A stretch of 64,000 nt of DNA from Phaeobacter sp. A36a-5a (GCF_037911135.1 NZ_JBBLYU010000004.1:186001-250000); one strand, 5' to 3'; positions 33,792 to 43,124 are shown, numbered from the stretch's first letter. Notes: a model not told the origin generated them from the letters alone. Numbers and translations are program-made.

Positions 33792-34735
33792 AGCGCCTCC
33801 TGCCGGATCTCGCGGGCAAAGCGGCGCGCCAGCTCCAGCGCCCCGTCCAGCGGCGAGCCCTCCGGCGCCTGCAGGTACTGCGCCACATCCGCAGGCAGAT
33901 AGGCGGCGTATTGCGCCGCCACACCGCCGATATGATAAACCGGTTCCTCCGGTCGACGTCCCAGCGCCTGCAACCCGTGGCACAGATACTCCGCCCCTTC
34001 GGCCATCAGCCGCCGCCCCACGGAATCGCCCGCAGCGGCAGCCTGCGCCACCCGCGGCGCATAGGCGCCAAAGGCCGCCGGACGCGCGGTCTGGGCAAAC
34101 CGGACAATCTCGGCAGTCTGATTGGAAAAATCCCTGAGACAGCTGCGCAGCAGCGGCGTCATCGGCTCGATCCCTTCGGCCGCCTGTAGCGTCAGCTGCA
34201 ACAAACGCCGCCCCAGCCAGCCGCCCGAGGCCTCATCGCCAAGAACCGCCCCGTGACCACCAATAAGCGTGACCTGCCCCGCCACCTGACGGCCCAGAAA
34301 TGACCCGGTGCCGACACCGATCAGACAGGCAGTGCCCTCGCCAAGCGCCCCGACAACCGCAGGCATCCGGTCATCTTCGACCCGGATATGCCGATGCGGC
34401 AGGGCCGAGGCGACAAAGGCTGCCGACCCGGCATCAATCACCCCCGCCAGCCCTGCATAGACCGGGATCTGGTGGAAAGCCTCATCGTCAAGGCCCGCCT
34501 GACGTTGCAGATCGCCCAATCCCGCGCGCAGCGTCTCAACCGCAAGCTTGGGCGCGGTATAGACATTGGCGCTTCCCCCGGTGACCACCAGCCGACGCGG
34601 CGACGCCCCGCAGCTCTTGGGCGCGGAGGTATCAGGCAGATCAGCCGCAGGATCGCCCGCCTCCAGCAGGACAAAGCGACAGGAGGTCCCCCCTCCGTCC
34701 ACGGCGATTAGATATGGAAAGCACGAGTCAGTCAT
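33788..34735 (-). CDS. BadF/BadG/BcrA/BcrD-family kinase (putative N-acetylglucosamine kinase)
   Basis: A 315-residue ASKHA-fold ATPase: phosphate-1 motif LIAVDGGGTSCRFVL at the N-terminus, GTGSFLGRQVAG for phosphate-2 and GGHGAVLGDEASGGWLGRRLL, as in GlcNAc kinases. Because the cluster's importer is an ABC type that does not phosphorylate its cargo, a kinase supplying GlcNAc-6-phosphate for NagA fits. First gene of the leftward arm; its start codon lies 3 bp left of a putative operator on the promoter side. Confidence 0.88.
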   Translation of the reverse strand: MTDSCFPYLIAVDGGGTSCRFVLLEAGDPAADLPDTSAPKSCGASPRRLVVTGGSANVYTAPKLAVETLRAGLGDLQRQAGLDDEAFHQIPVYAGLAGVIDAGSAAFVASALPHRHIRVEDDRMPAVVGALGEGTACLIGVGTGSFLGRQVAGQVTLIGGHGAVLGDEASGGWLGRRLLQLTLQAAEGIEPMTPLLRSCLRDFSNQTAEIVRFAQTARPAAFGAYAPRVAQAAAAGDSVGRRLMAEGAEYLCHGLQALGRRPEEPVYHIGGVAAQYAAYLPADVAQYLQAPEGSPLDGALELARRFAREIRQEAL

Positions 34736-34737
34736 GC

Positions 34738-34754
34738 AATACCTATAAGATACC
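34738..34754 (-). promoter_or_regulatory. Putative GntR (NagR-like) operator, kinase side
   Basis: Read on the minus strand the element is GGTATCTTATAGGTATT, matching the copy at 34861-34877 at 15 of 17 positions in the opposite orientation. It abuts the kinase start codon, where bound repressor would block expression of the leftward arm. Confidence 0.6.
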
Positions 34755-34860
34755 TTTTAACCAAAAGAAAGACCTATCGGCCGCAAGTATTGGTGCCACA
34801 ATCGATAAAACCTTGAAAAGCCTACATCAGATCAAGAAAATAATTAAATGGTAGACAAGT

Positions 34861-34877
34861 GGTATTGTATAGGTATT
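34861..34877 (+). promoter_or_regulatory. Putative GntR (NagR-like) operator, murQ side
   Basis: GGTATTGTATAGGTATT, 35 bp before the murQ start. It overlaps a possible promoter (TAGACA at about 34851 and TATTAA at about 34873), so binding would occlude polymerase. Inverted partner of the element at 34738-34754. Confidence 0.6.
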
Positions 34878-34912
34878 AAATACTTCTCATTCACCTGAGG
34901 GGGAGGAATCAC

Positions 34913-35842
34913 ATGGCATCGACCAGCCAACAACCGTCCGCAGCACGTATATCGGCGCCCACCGATGCGCAGACGGAAACGCTGCACCCCCGCGCCAGGG
35001 GGCTCGATCTGCGCGCCGATGCCGATATCCTCGACACGCTTCTCGACGGGCAATCGCGCGCACTGGCAGCTGTAGACAGCGCCCGCCCCGCCATCGCCGC
35101 AGGCGCCGCTCTGCTGACGGAATGCCTGCGCAACGCTGGTCACCTGCACTATGCGGCGGCAGGTTCCTCGGCCCTTATGGCGCTGGCTGATGGCGCCGAA
35201 CTGCCCGGCACATTCGGCATCAGCGCCGATCAGATCTCCATTCACATGGCCGGCGGCATCCCATCCGACGGGCGGATGCCCGGCCATACTGAAGATGACA
35301 GCGCGGCCGGCAGCAAGGCTGCCGCCGCAGTGACCGCAGGTGATGTGGCGATCACCCTTTCCGCCAGCGGCACCACGCCATTCCCGATCGGCTTTGCAAA
35401 AACCGCACAGGCCGCCGGCGCCAAGGTCATCGCGATCGCCAACAACGCAGACACGCCACTGCTGCAACTGGCCGATGTGGCAATCTGCCTGCCAACACCG
35501 CCGGAGGTCATCGCAGGCTCCACCCGCATGGGCGCCGGAACCGCGCAGAAGGCCGCGCTCAACATGATGTCGACGCTGGCAGGCATCCGGTTGGGGCATG
35601 TGATGGACGGTATGATGGTCAATCTGATCGCAGATAACGCCAAGCTGCGCCAACGCGCGATCCGCATAGTCTGCACCCTCACACAGCAGGACGCCGAGGC
35701 CGCCGCCCGCGCGCTGGATCAGACCGGCGGCGCGGTGAAAGCCGCCATTCTGCTGTTGCAGGGTGCGGCCTCCCCCACTGCGGCGGACACGCTGCTGCGC
35801 CATAACAAGGACAACCTGCGAGCCGCGCTCGCACAGGTGTAA
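34913..35842 (+). CDS. murQ: N-acetylmuramic acid 6-phosphate etherase MurQ
   Basis: A 309-residue SIS-domain lyase that cleaves the lactyl ether of MurNAc-6-phosphate to GlcNAc-6-phosphate and D-lactate. MurQ segments are TETLHPRARGLDL, AAGSSALMALAD, the long MAGGIPSDGRMPGHTEDD region, TLSASGTTPF and TPPEVIAGSTRMGAGTAQK. A GGGGGAGGA site precedes the ATG. Its presence beside nagA and a GlcNAc-type kinase means the cluster can use peptidoglycan amino sugars as well as chitin-type GlcNAc. Confidence 0.93.
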   Translation: MASTSQQPSAARISAPTDAQTETLHPRARGLDLRADADILDTLLDGQSRALAAVDSARPAIAAGAALLTECLRNAGHLHYAAAGSSALMALADGAELPGTFGISADQISIHMAGGIPSDGRMPGHTEDDSAAGSKAAAAVTAGDVAITLSASGTTPFPIGFAKTAQAAGAKVIAIANNADTPLLQLADVAICLPTPPEVIAGSTRMGAGTAQKAALNMMSTLAGIRLGHVMDGMMVNLIADNAKLRQRAIRIVCTLTQQDAEAAARALDQTGGAVKAAILLLQGAASPTAADTLLRHNKDNLRAALAQV

Positions 35843-35919
35843 CGGTCGGCCACGCGCCACCCAAGAGGTCACCAAGACCCTGATTTCAAATACCAAACAT
35901 GCAAACTGGGAGATACAGA

Positions 35920-37173
35920 ATGACACGCAAACTCTTTACCCTCGCGCTGCTCGGCTCGACCGTGCTCGGCGGCGCAGCCGCTGCCGAAGACGTCACGCTG
36001 ACGATTGAGAGCTGGCGCAACGATGACCTCGCCCTCTGGCAGGACAAGATCATCCCCGCCTTTGAGGCCGCCAACCCCGGCATCAAGCTGAAGTTCACCC
36101 CCTCTGCCCCGGCGGAATATAACGCCGTGCTGAACTCCAAACTGGATGCGGGCAGCGCCGGCGATCTGATCACCTGCCGCCCCTTTGATGCTTCGCTTGG
36201 TCTTTATGACAAGGGCCAGCTGGCCGATCTGTCCGATCTTGAGGCGATGAGTAGCTTCTCCGACGTGGCCAAATCCGCCTGGCAGACAGATGACGGCTCC
36301 GCCACCTTCTGCGTGCCGATTGCTTCGGTGATCCACGGCTTCATCTACAACAAGGACGCCTTTGCCGAGCTGGGCGTGGACGTACCGGAGACCGAAGACG
36401 AGTTCTTCGCGGCGCTGGAAAAGATCAAGGAAGACGGCAATTACATTCCGCTGGCGATGGGCACCAACGACCAGTGGGAAGCCGCCACCATGGGCTATAA
36501 CAACATCGGCCCGAACTACTGGAAAGGCGAGGAAGGCCGTCTTGCCCTGATCGCAGGCGAGCAGAAACTGACCGACGAGCAGTGGGTTGCCCCTTATGAG
36601 ACCCTGTCGAAATGGGGTGCCTACATGGGCGACGGCTACGAGGCGCAGACCTATCCCGACAGCCAGAACATCTTCACCCTGGGCCGCGCCGCGATCTATC
36701 CGGCAGGCAGCTGGGAAATCTCCGGCTTCAACACCCAGGCCGATTTCGCCATGGGCGCCTTCAAACCGCCAGTCAAAGCGGCGGGCGACACCTGCTACAT
36801 CTCGGATCACACCGATATCGCAGTTGGCCTGAATGCCGCCTCCCCCAATGCAGAAGCTGCCAAGACCTTCCTGAACTGGGTCGGCTCGCCTGAATTCGCC
36901 GCAATCTACGCCAACGCGCTGCCGGGCTTCTTCTCGCTGTCGAACCATGAGGTCGCGATGGAAGATCCGCTGGCGCAGGAATTCGTCTCCTGGCGTGGCG
37001 AATGTGAGAGCACCATCCGCTCCACCTATCAGATCCTGTCGCGCGGCACGCCGAACCTCGAAAACGAAACCTGGGGGGCCTCCGTTGCCGCGATCAAGGG
37101 CACCAAGGCCGCCGCTGATCTCGGCGCTGAACTGCAAGAGGGTCTGGCCAGCTGGTACGAGCCGCAGAAATAA
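35920..37173 (+). CDS. ABC transporter substrate-binding protein, amino sugar type
   Basis: A 417-residue periplasmic binding protein of the CUT1 class with a signal peptide (about 1-22, ending GAAAAED). It begins VTLTIESWRNDD and continues with the family pattern KIIPAFEAANPGIKL. Substrate is inferred from context as GlcNAc, MurNAc or short chitooligosaccharides. ATG 35920 follows GGGAGAT. A stem-loop separates it from the permease genes, which usually allows more binding protein than permease. Confidence 0.9.
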   Translation: MTRKLFTLALLGSTVLGGAAAAEDVTLTIESWRNDDLALWQDKIIPAFEAANPGIKLKFTPSAPAEYNAVLNSKLDAGSAGDLITCRPFDASLGLYDKGQLADLSDLEAMSSFSDVAKSAWQTDDGSATFCVPIASVIHGFIYNKDAFAELGVDVPETEDEFFAALEKIKEDGNYIPLAMGTNDQWEAATMGYNNIGPNYWKGEEGRLALIAGEQKLTDEQWVAPYETLSKWGAYMGDGYEAQTYPDSQNIFTLGRAAIYPAGSWEISGFNTQADFAMGAFKPPVKAAGDTCYISDHTDIAVGLNAASPNAEAAKTFLNWVGSPEFAAIYANALPGFFSLSNHEVAMEDPLAQEFVSWRGECESTIRSTYQILSRGTPNLENETWGASVAAIKGTKAAADLGAELQEGLASWYEPQK

Positions 37174-37207
37174 GCGCGCCGCGATCTGACTGACCACAGA
37201 CTCAGGA

Positions 37208-37234
37208 GTCCGGGCGGCCTCACGCGGCCCGGAC
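37208..37234 (+). other. Stem-loop between binding-protein and permease genes
   Basis: An 8-bp stem (GTCCGGGC / GCCCGGAC) with an 11-nt loop, no T-tract. Its position matches stems that protect the upstream binding-protein message from 3' decay in other ABC operons. Confidence 0.55.
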
Positions 37235-37256
37235 CCGTCGACAGATGGGACACATC

Positions 37257-38183
37257 ATGCAAAACACCCCTTATAAACCGCGCAGACGCTGGCATATCGC
37301 CGTTTTTCTGGCGCCCGCTGTGCTGGTCTATACGGCCATCATGATCTTCCCACTGTTCAATACCCTGCGGCTCGCGCTCTATAGCGAAAGCGACCAGATC
37401 CGCCAGTTCGTCGGCCTCGCCAATTTCCAGACCCTGTTCGGCAACCCCAACTGGTCGGAACAGTTCTGGAATGCGCTTGGCAATAATTTCTGGTTCTTCA
37501 TCGTGCATATGCTGGTGCAGAACCCAATCGGGGTGGCGCTGGCGGCGATCCTCAGCCATCCCCGGCTCCGGTTTGCCGCACTCTATCGCACCGCGATCTT
37601 CGTGCCGACCATCCTCAGCTTTGTCATCGTCGGCTTCGCCTGGAAACTGATCCTCTCGCCGATCTGGGGCATCACCCCCGACCTCCTCGACGCCATTGGC
37701 CTGAAGTGGCTGTTTGCCCCCTGGCTGGGCAAGGAAGACTACGCGCTGACCACGCTGGCGCTGATCTCTGTCTGGCAGTTTGTCGGCATCCCGATGATGC
37801 TGATCTACGCAGCCCTGCTGTCGATCCCCGAAGAGGTGATCGAAGCCGGCGAGGTTGATGGCATCACCGGCATGTCCGCCTTCTGGAAAATCAAACTGCC
37901 GCTGATCCTACCCTCCATCGGGATTATCTCGATCCTGACATTTGTAGGCAACTTCAACGCCTTCGACCTGATCTACACCACCCAAGGTGCACTTGCCGGG
38001 CCGGATTTCTCGACCGATATCCTCGGCACCTTCATGTATCGCACCTTCTTCGGCTTTCAGCTGCAACTGGGCGATCCGCATATGGGGTCCGCCATTGCCA
38101 CCGCCATGTTCGCGATCATCCTGATCGGTGTCTGCATCTATCTCTTCGGCATCCAGACCCGTCTGCGCCGCTACCAGTTCTGA
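37257..38183 (+). CDS. ABC transporter permease (MalF type)
   Basis: A 308-residue CUT1 permease with six hydrophobic segments and the EAA loop (IPEEVIEAGEVDGITGMSAFWKIKLPLI near 190-217) that contacts the ATPase. ATG 37257 (MQNTPYKPRRR) is preferred because GATGGGA lies upstream; ATG 37245 is also in frame. Partner of the MalG-type permease that follows after 7 bp. Confidence 0.92.
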   Translation: MQNTPYKPRRRWHIAVFLAPAVLVYTAIMIFPLFNTLRLALYSESDQIRQFVGLANFQTLFGNPNWSEQFWNALGNNFWFFIVHMLVQNPIGVALAAILSHPRLRFAALYRTAIFVPTILSFVIVGFAWKLILSPIWGITPDLLDAIGLKWLFAPWLGKEDYALTTLALISVWQFVGIPMMLIYAALLSIPEEVIEAGEVDGITGMSAFWKIKLPLILPSIGIISILTFVGNFNAFDLIYTTQGALAGPDFSTDILGTFMYRTFFGFQLQLGDPHMGSAIATAMFAIILIGVCIYLFGIQTRLRRYQF

Positions 38184-38190
38184 GGATCCG

Positions 38191-39033
38191 ATGATGCATA
38201 AATCCCGCTCAAACCCGTTCAACAGCATCCTCGCCCACGGTGCGCTGATCACCTACACGCTGATCGCCCTGTTTCCGGTGTTTGTGATCCTGGTAAACAG
38301 CTTCAAAACCCGCAAAGCGATCTTTCGCGACCCTCTCGGCCTGCCGACATCCGACACATTCTCGCTGGTCGGCTATCAGACCGTCCTGAAGCAGGGGGAT
38401 TTCTTCCTCTACTTTCAGAACTCGATGATTGTCACCGTGGTGTCGCTGGCGCTGGTGCTGCTGTTTGGCGCAATGGCCGCCTTCGCCCTCGCGGAATACC
38501 GGTTCAAGGGCAATATGCTGCTCGGCCTGTACCTCGCCCTTGGCATCATGATCCCGATCCGCATCGGCACCGTCGCCATTCTGGAGCTGATGGTGGACAC
38601 CGGGCTGGTCAATACACTGACTGCGCTGATCCTCGTCTATACCGCGCAGGGTCTGCCGCTGGCGGTGTTCATCCTGTCGGAATTCATGAAACAGGTGAGC
38701 GATGATCTGAAGAACGCAGGCCGCATCGACGGGCTTTCGGAATACACCATCTTCTTCCGCCTCGTGCTGCCGCTGGTGCGCCCGGCCATGGCCACCGTCG
38801 CCGTCTTCAACATGATCCCGATCTGGAACGATCTCTGGTTCCCGCTGATCCTGGCCCCGGCCGAGGAAACCAAGACGCTGACACTGGGCAGCCAGGTCTT
38901 CATCGGCCAGTTCGTGACAGACTGGAACGCCGTGCTCTCGGCGCTGTCGATGGCGATCCTGCCGGTCATGGTGCTCTATGTGATCTTCTCGCGCCAACTG
39001 ATCCGCGGTATCACCTCAGGAGCGGTGAAATGA
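38191..39033 (+). CDS. ABC transporter permease (MalG type)
   Basis: A 280-residue CUT1 permease with six hydrophobic segments and the EAA loop (DDLKNAGRIDGLSEYTIFFRLVLPL near 168-192). Start at the first ATG of the ATGATG pair after AGGATCCG. The 157-bp gap that follows holds GC-rich imperfect inverted repeats and no gene. Confidence 0.93.
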   Translation: MMHKSRSNPFNSILAHGALITYTLIALFPVFVILVNSFKTRKAIFRDPLGLPTSDTFSLVGYQTVLKQGDFFLYFQNSMIVTVVSLALVLLFGAMAAFALAEYRFKGNMLLGLYLALGIMIPIRIGTVAILELMVDTGLVNTLTALILVYTAQGLPLAVFILSEFMKQVSDDLKNAGRIDGLSEYTIFFRLVLPLVRPAMATVAVFNMIPIWNDLWFPLILAPAEETKTLTLGSQVFIGQFVTDWNAVLSALSMAILPVMVLYVIFSRQLIRGITSGAVK

Positions 39034-39190
39034 GCCGACATATCACACTATGCGCTCGTCCGGCAGCAGTGCCGGGCTGCGTCGGGCCAGCCCCCCGGAG
39101 CGGCAGTCTTCAGCCGCTTGTTGGCCCGGCGCTCAGCCTGTCCTCTCGCCATCGTCACAGCAGCCATCCTCACCACAGCGGAGGCCCCAA

Positions 39191-40291
39191 ATGACCCGCG
39201 TACTGATCGCAGGCCTTGGCAATATGGGCTTTGCCCATGCGCTGGCTCACCACAATGACGAAACCGCGCAGATCGTCGGCCTCGTCAACCGCTCCGGCGC
39301 GCCTGCACAGGCCCCCTTGCAGGACTATCCGGTTTATAGCGATTTCCATCAGGCGCTGGCGCAGACCAAACCCGATCTGGTGGTCATCGCCACCTATTCC
39401 GACAGCCATGCCGCCTATGCCATTGCCGCAATGGAGGCCGGCGCGGATGTCTTCGTCGAAAAGCCGCTGGCCACCACGGTTGCCGATGCCCGCGCAGTGA
39501 CCGACGCCGCCCGCCGTCTGGGGCGCAAGCTGATGGTGGGCTATATCCTGCGTCACCATCCCAGCTGGCAGCGCCTGATTGCCGAGGCCCGCGATCTCGG
39601 GCCCCCGTATGTGTTCCGCATGAACCTCAACCAGCAGTCCGATGGCCCTACATGGCAGACCCACAAGGCACTGATGCAGACCACTTCGCCAATCGTGGAC
39701 TGCGGCGTGCATTATGTCGATGTGATGTGCCAGATCACCGATGCCACACCCCAGCGCGTCCATGGCATCGGCCTGCGCCTGTCGGATGAAATTGCCGAGG
39801 ATATGTATAATTACGGCCAGTTTCAGGTGACCTTCTCTGACGGGTCCGTCGGCTGGTACGAGGCAGGCTGGGGACCGATGATGTCCGAAACCGCGTATTT
39901 CGTAAAAGACGTGGTGTCCCCCAACGGATCCGTCTCGATCACCGAAACAGACAAGGCTGGCTCGGACGATGTCGATGGCCATACCGCCGTCGGCAGCCTG
40001 ATCGTGCATCGCAGCACGCAAGACACCCCGGACCGCCGCATCGACCTGCCCGAGGAACCCGACCATCAGGCGCTCTGCGCTGCCGAACAGACCCATATGC
40101 TGCGGGTCATTGCCGAGGACATCGACATGGAGCGGCACATGCAGGACGCCGTTGCCTCGCTGGCGATCTGTCTGGCCGCCGACCAGAGCATCCGCAGCGG
40201 CGCGCCCGTTGACCTGACCACAGTACAGACAGAACGGACCGAGGCCGCGGCGACAGCGCCCACCTCGCCCTCTGCGAACCCGAAGACCTGA
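39191..40291 (+). CDS. Gfo/Idh/MocA-family oxidoreductase
   Basis: A 366-residue NAD(P)-dependent oxidoreductase: Rossmann motif IAGLGNMGFAHALAHH at 5-20, the EKPLATT motif near 95 with the catalytic-site lysine, and a C-terminal alpha/beta domain. The substrate is unknown; its place between ABC permease and ATPase genes of an amino-sugar operon points to a sugar or sugar-acid derived from the transported compound. ATG 39191 begins at the Rossmann strand; the earlier in-frame codons are not family-like. Confidence 0.88.
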   Translation: MTRVLIAGLGNMGFAHALAHHNDETAQIVGLVNRSGAPAQAPLQDYPVYSDFHQALAQTKPDLVVIATYSDSHAAYAIAAMEAGADVFVEKPLATTVADARAVTDAARRLGRKLMVGYILRHHPSWQRLIAEARDLGPPYVFRMNLNQQSDGPTWQTHKALMQTTSPIVDCGVHYVDVMCQITDATPQRVHGIGLRLSDEIAEDMYNYGQFQVTFSDGSVGWYEAGWGPMMSETAYFVKDVVSPNGSVSITETDKAGSDDVDGHTAVGSLIVHRSTQDTPDRRIDLPEEPDHQALCAAEQTHMLRVIAEDIDMERHMQDAVASLAICLAADQSIRSGAPVDLTTVQTERTEAAATAPTSPSANPKT

Positions 40292-40303
40292 AGGATCCCC
40301 GCC

Positions 40304-41299
40304 ATGACCGCCCTACAGCTTACCAATGTCTGCAAATCCTTCGGCCCGGTCGAGGTGCTGAAAGATATCAACCTCACCGTGGAGGACGGCGAATTCGTGG
40401 TCTTTGTCGGCCCGTCGGGATGTGGCAAATCCACCCTTCTGCGGGTGATCTCCGGGCTTGAGGACGCCACGGCGGGTGAGATCACCATCGGCGGCCAGAC
40501 CGTCACCACCACGCCCCCCGCCAAACGCGGCATCGCCATGGTGTTCCAGTCCTATGCGCTTTATCCGCATCTCACCGTGCGCGAAAACATGGCGCTTGCC
40601 CTGAAACAGGAACGCCAGCCCAAGGAGGAAATCGCCGCCCGCGTCGCCGAAGCCAGCCGGATGCTGTCGCTGGAGGACTACCTCAATCGCCGCCCCTCGG
40701 AACTGTCGGGCGGTCAGCGGCAGCGCGTCGCCATTGGCCGCGCCGTGGTGCGCGAACCCAAGCTGTTCCTGTTTGACGAACCGCTCTCCAACCTCGATGC
40801 CGCCCTGCGCATGAACACCCGTCTGGAAATCGCCCGCCTGCACCGTCAGCTGTCGGCCAGCATGATCTACGTCACCCACGACCAGATCGAAGCGATGACC
40901 CTTGCGGATAAAATCGTCGTGCTGCGCGACGGCCGTATCGAACAGGTCGGCACCCCGATGGAACTCTACAACAATCCCGCCAACCGTTTTGTGGCGGAAT
41001 TCATTGGCGCACCAGCCATGAATTTTGTCCCCGCCCCGCGTCTGGGCGGCAACCCCGGACAGTTCATCGGCATTCGCCCGGAATATGCCCGCATCAGCCC
41101 GGATGGCCCGCTCACAGGCGAGGTGATTCACGTGGAAAAACTGGGCGGCGACACCAATATTCTGGTCGACATGGGCGAGGATCTGACCTTTACCGCCCGC
41201 CTCTTTGGTCAGCATGACACCCATGTGGGCGAAACGCTGACCTTTGACTTTGATCCGGCCAACTGCCTCGCCTTTGATGCTGCGGGTCAGCGGGTCTGA
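40304..41299 (+). CDS. ABC transporter ATP-binding protein (MalK/UgpC family)
   Basis: A 331-residue ATPase: Walker A GPSGCGKST near 38-46, Q-loop VFQSYALYPHLTV, signature LSGGQRQRVAIGRA, Walker B KLFLFDEPLSNLD, switch histidine in YVTHD, and a C-terminal TOBE domain (about 240-331). It energises the CUT1 importer encoded just upstream and closes the rightward amino-sugar arm. Confidence 0.94.
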   Translation: MTALQLTNVCKSFGPVEVLKDINLTVEDGEFVVFVGPSGCGKSTLLRVISGLEDATAGEITIGGQTVTTTPPAKRGIAMVFQSYALYPHLTVRENMALALKQERQPKEEIAARVAEASRMLSLEDYLNRRPSELSGGQRQRVAIGRAVVREPKLFLFDEPLSNLDAALRMNTRLEIARLHRQLSASMIYVTHDQIEAMTLADKIVVLRDGRIEQVGTPMELYNNPANRFVAEFIGAPAMNFVPAPRLGGNPGQFIGIRPEYARISPDGPLTGEVIHVEKLGGDTNILVDMGEDLTFTARLFGQHDTHVGETLTFDFDPANCLAFDAAGQRV

Positions 41300-41359
41300 T
41301 CCGGCACGCCCCGGCCCGCCCCTCATTCCGGCTCCCATTTTCACCCGTGACAGCCCGAT

Positions 41360-41388
41360 TTGGGCCTATTCGCGCGGCCTGCTATATT
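41360..41388 (+). promoter_or_regulatory. Sigma70-like promoter of the Entner-Doudoroff operon
   Basis: TTGGGC at 41360-41365 and TATATT at 41383-41388 with a 17-bp spacer. It lies about 100 bp before the pgi start and just upstream of the palindrome at 41409. Confidence 0.55.
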
Positions 41389-41408
41389 AGGGCGTTACAA
41401 ATGCACAT

Positions 41409-41420
41409 GTTAGCGCTAAC
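41409..41420. promoter_or_regulatory. LacI-type operator palindrome upstream of pgi
   Basis: GTTAGCGCTAAC, a perfect 12-bp palindrome with the central CG typical of LacI-family operators. It is about 20 bp downstream of the TATATT box, so a bound repressor would block transcription. No LacI-family gene is in the window. Confidence 0.7.
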
Positions 41421-41483
41421 TAATCGGCAGCGGTGCCCTTGAGTGATTCGCAACGGGGCAAGGACAACCGAGGGAGACCGACG

Positions 41484-43124
41484 ATGACGCAGACCCGGAC
41501 GCAAATCTGGCAGCTTCTGGAACAGCACCGGACAGAGACCGCCGATATCCCGCTCCTGTCGCTCTTCGAGACGCCAGACCGGTTTCAGAGCTTCTCCGCC
41601 GAAACCGACGGGCTGCTGCTGGACTATTCCAAAACCGCGCTGGACGCCACCGCGCTCTCGCTGCTGGAGCGTCTCACGGCCGAGGCCGGTCTTGCCGATC
41701 GCATCAGCCAGATGTTTCGGGGCGAGAAGATCAACACCACCGAAGACCGCGCCGTTCTGCATACTGCCCTGCGGGCACAGACTGACGCGCCGATCCTGGT
41801 CGATGGCGAGGATATCCTGCCGCCGGTGCGTCAGACCCTGCAACAGATGGAAAGCTTTGCCGAGGCGCTGCGCGATGGCAGCCTGCGCTCCAGCACCGGC
41901 GCCAAATTCACCGATGTGATCAATATCGGCATCGGCGGCTCCGACCTTGGCCCGGCGATGGCCACGCTGGCGCTGGCGCCCTACCACGACGGTCCGCGCT
42001 GCCATTTCGTCTCCAACGTCGATGGCGCCCATATCGCCGACACGCTGAAAGCTCTGGATCCGCAGACCACATTGGTGATCATCGCCTCCAAAACCTTCAC
42101 CACCATCGAGACGATGACCAATGCCCGCACCGCGCAGGACTGGCTGCGGGCCGCACTGGGGGATGACACCTCTGCGCATCTGGCGGCGGTTTCCACCGCG
42201 CTGGACAAAACCGGTGCCTTTGGCATTGCCCCCGAACGGGTCTTTGGCTTTGCCGATTGGGTGGGCGGGCGTTATTCGCTCTGGGGGCCGGTTGGCCTGC
42301 CGATCATGATCGCCATCGGGGCCACGAATTTCCGCGAGTTCCTGTCGGGCGGGGCGGCGATGGACCGCCATTTCCGCACCGCACCGTTTCGCGAAAACCT
42401 GCCGGTGATGCTGGCCGCCACAGGGATCTGGCACCACAATATCTGCGGTTACAGCAGCCGCGCCATTCTGCCCTACGACCAGCGCCTGTCCCGCTTCCCG
42501 GCCTATCTCCAGCAGCTGGATATGGAGAGCAACGGCAAGAGCGTCGCACTGGATGGCAGCCCGCTGCCACGCAACTCCGGTCCCATCGTCTGGGGCGAAC
42601 CCGGCACCAATGGCCAGCACGCCTTCTACCAGCTGCTGCATCAGGGCACCCGCGTGGTGCCTGCCGAATTCCTGATCGCCGCCGAAGCGCATGAGGGCGA
42701 TCTGACCGATCACCACCAGCTGCTGGTCTCCAACTGCCTCGCCCAGTCCAAAGCCCTGATGCTGGGCCGCTCCCGCGAGGAGGCCCGCACCATCGCTGCC
42801 AAACGCGGCTTTACCGGCGACGCGCTGGAGCAGATGGCAGGTCATCTCGCCTTTGCAGGCAACCGCCCCTCGGTGACCCTGGCCTATCCGAAGCTGACGC
42901 CCTTCGTGCTGGGCCAGCTGATCGCGCTATATGAACACCGTGTGTTTGTCGAAGGTGTGGTCTGGGGGCTCAACTCCTTTGATCAATGGGGCGTCGAACT
43001 GGGCAAGGAGCTGGCCGTCAGCCTGTTGCCGCTGGTTGATGGCAGCGCTCCGGCCGAGGCTTATGAGGCCAAAGACGGCTCCACCCGTGGCCTGCTGTCG
43101 AAACTCACCCAACCGCAACCCTAG
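41484..43124 (+). CDS. pgi: Glucose-6-phosphate isomerase Pgi
   Basis: A 546-residue SIS-fold isomerase interconverting fructose-6-phosphate and glucose-6-phosphate. Signatures: [16 protein letters not shown] near residue 150, [29 protein letters not shown], and the C-terminal [31 protein letters not shown], the family's second signature. ATG 41484 follows GAGGGAGA. First gene of pgi-zwf-edd-eda. Here it would feed fructose-6-phosphate from the amino-sugar and fructose routes into Entner-Doudoroff. Confidence 0.97.
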   Translation: MTQTRTQIWQLLEQHRTETADIPLLSLFETPDRFQSFSAETDGLLLDYSKTALDATALSLLERLTAEAGLADRISQMFRGEKINTTEDRAVLHTALRAQTDAPILVDGEDILPPVRQTLQQMESFAEALRDGSLRSSTGAKFTDVINIGIGGSDLGPAMATLALAPYHDGPRCHFVSNVDGAHIADTLKALDPQTTLVIIASKTFTTIETMTNARTAQDWLRAALGDDTSAHLAAVSTALDKTGAFGIAPERVFGFADWVGGRYSLWGPVGLPIMIAIGATNFREFLSGGAAMDRHFRTAPFRENLPVMLAATGIWHHNICGYSSRAILPYDQRLSRFPAYLQQLDMESNGKSVALDGSPLPRNSGPIVWGEPGTNGQHAFYQLLHQGTRVVPAEFLIAAEAHEGDLTDHHQLLVSNCLAQSKALMLGRSREEARTIAAKRGFTGDALEQMAGHLAFAGNRPSVTLAYPKLTPFVLGQLIALYEHRVFVEGVVWGLNSFDQWGVELGKELAVSLLPLVDGSAPAEAYEAKDGSTRGLLSKLTQPQP

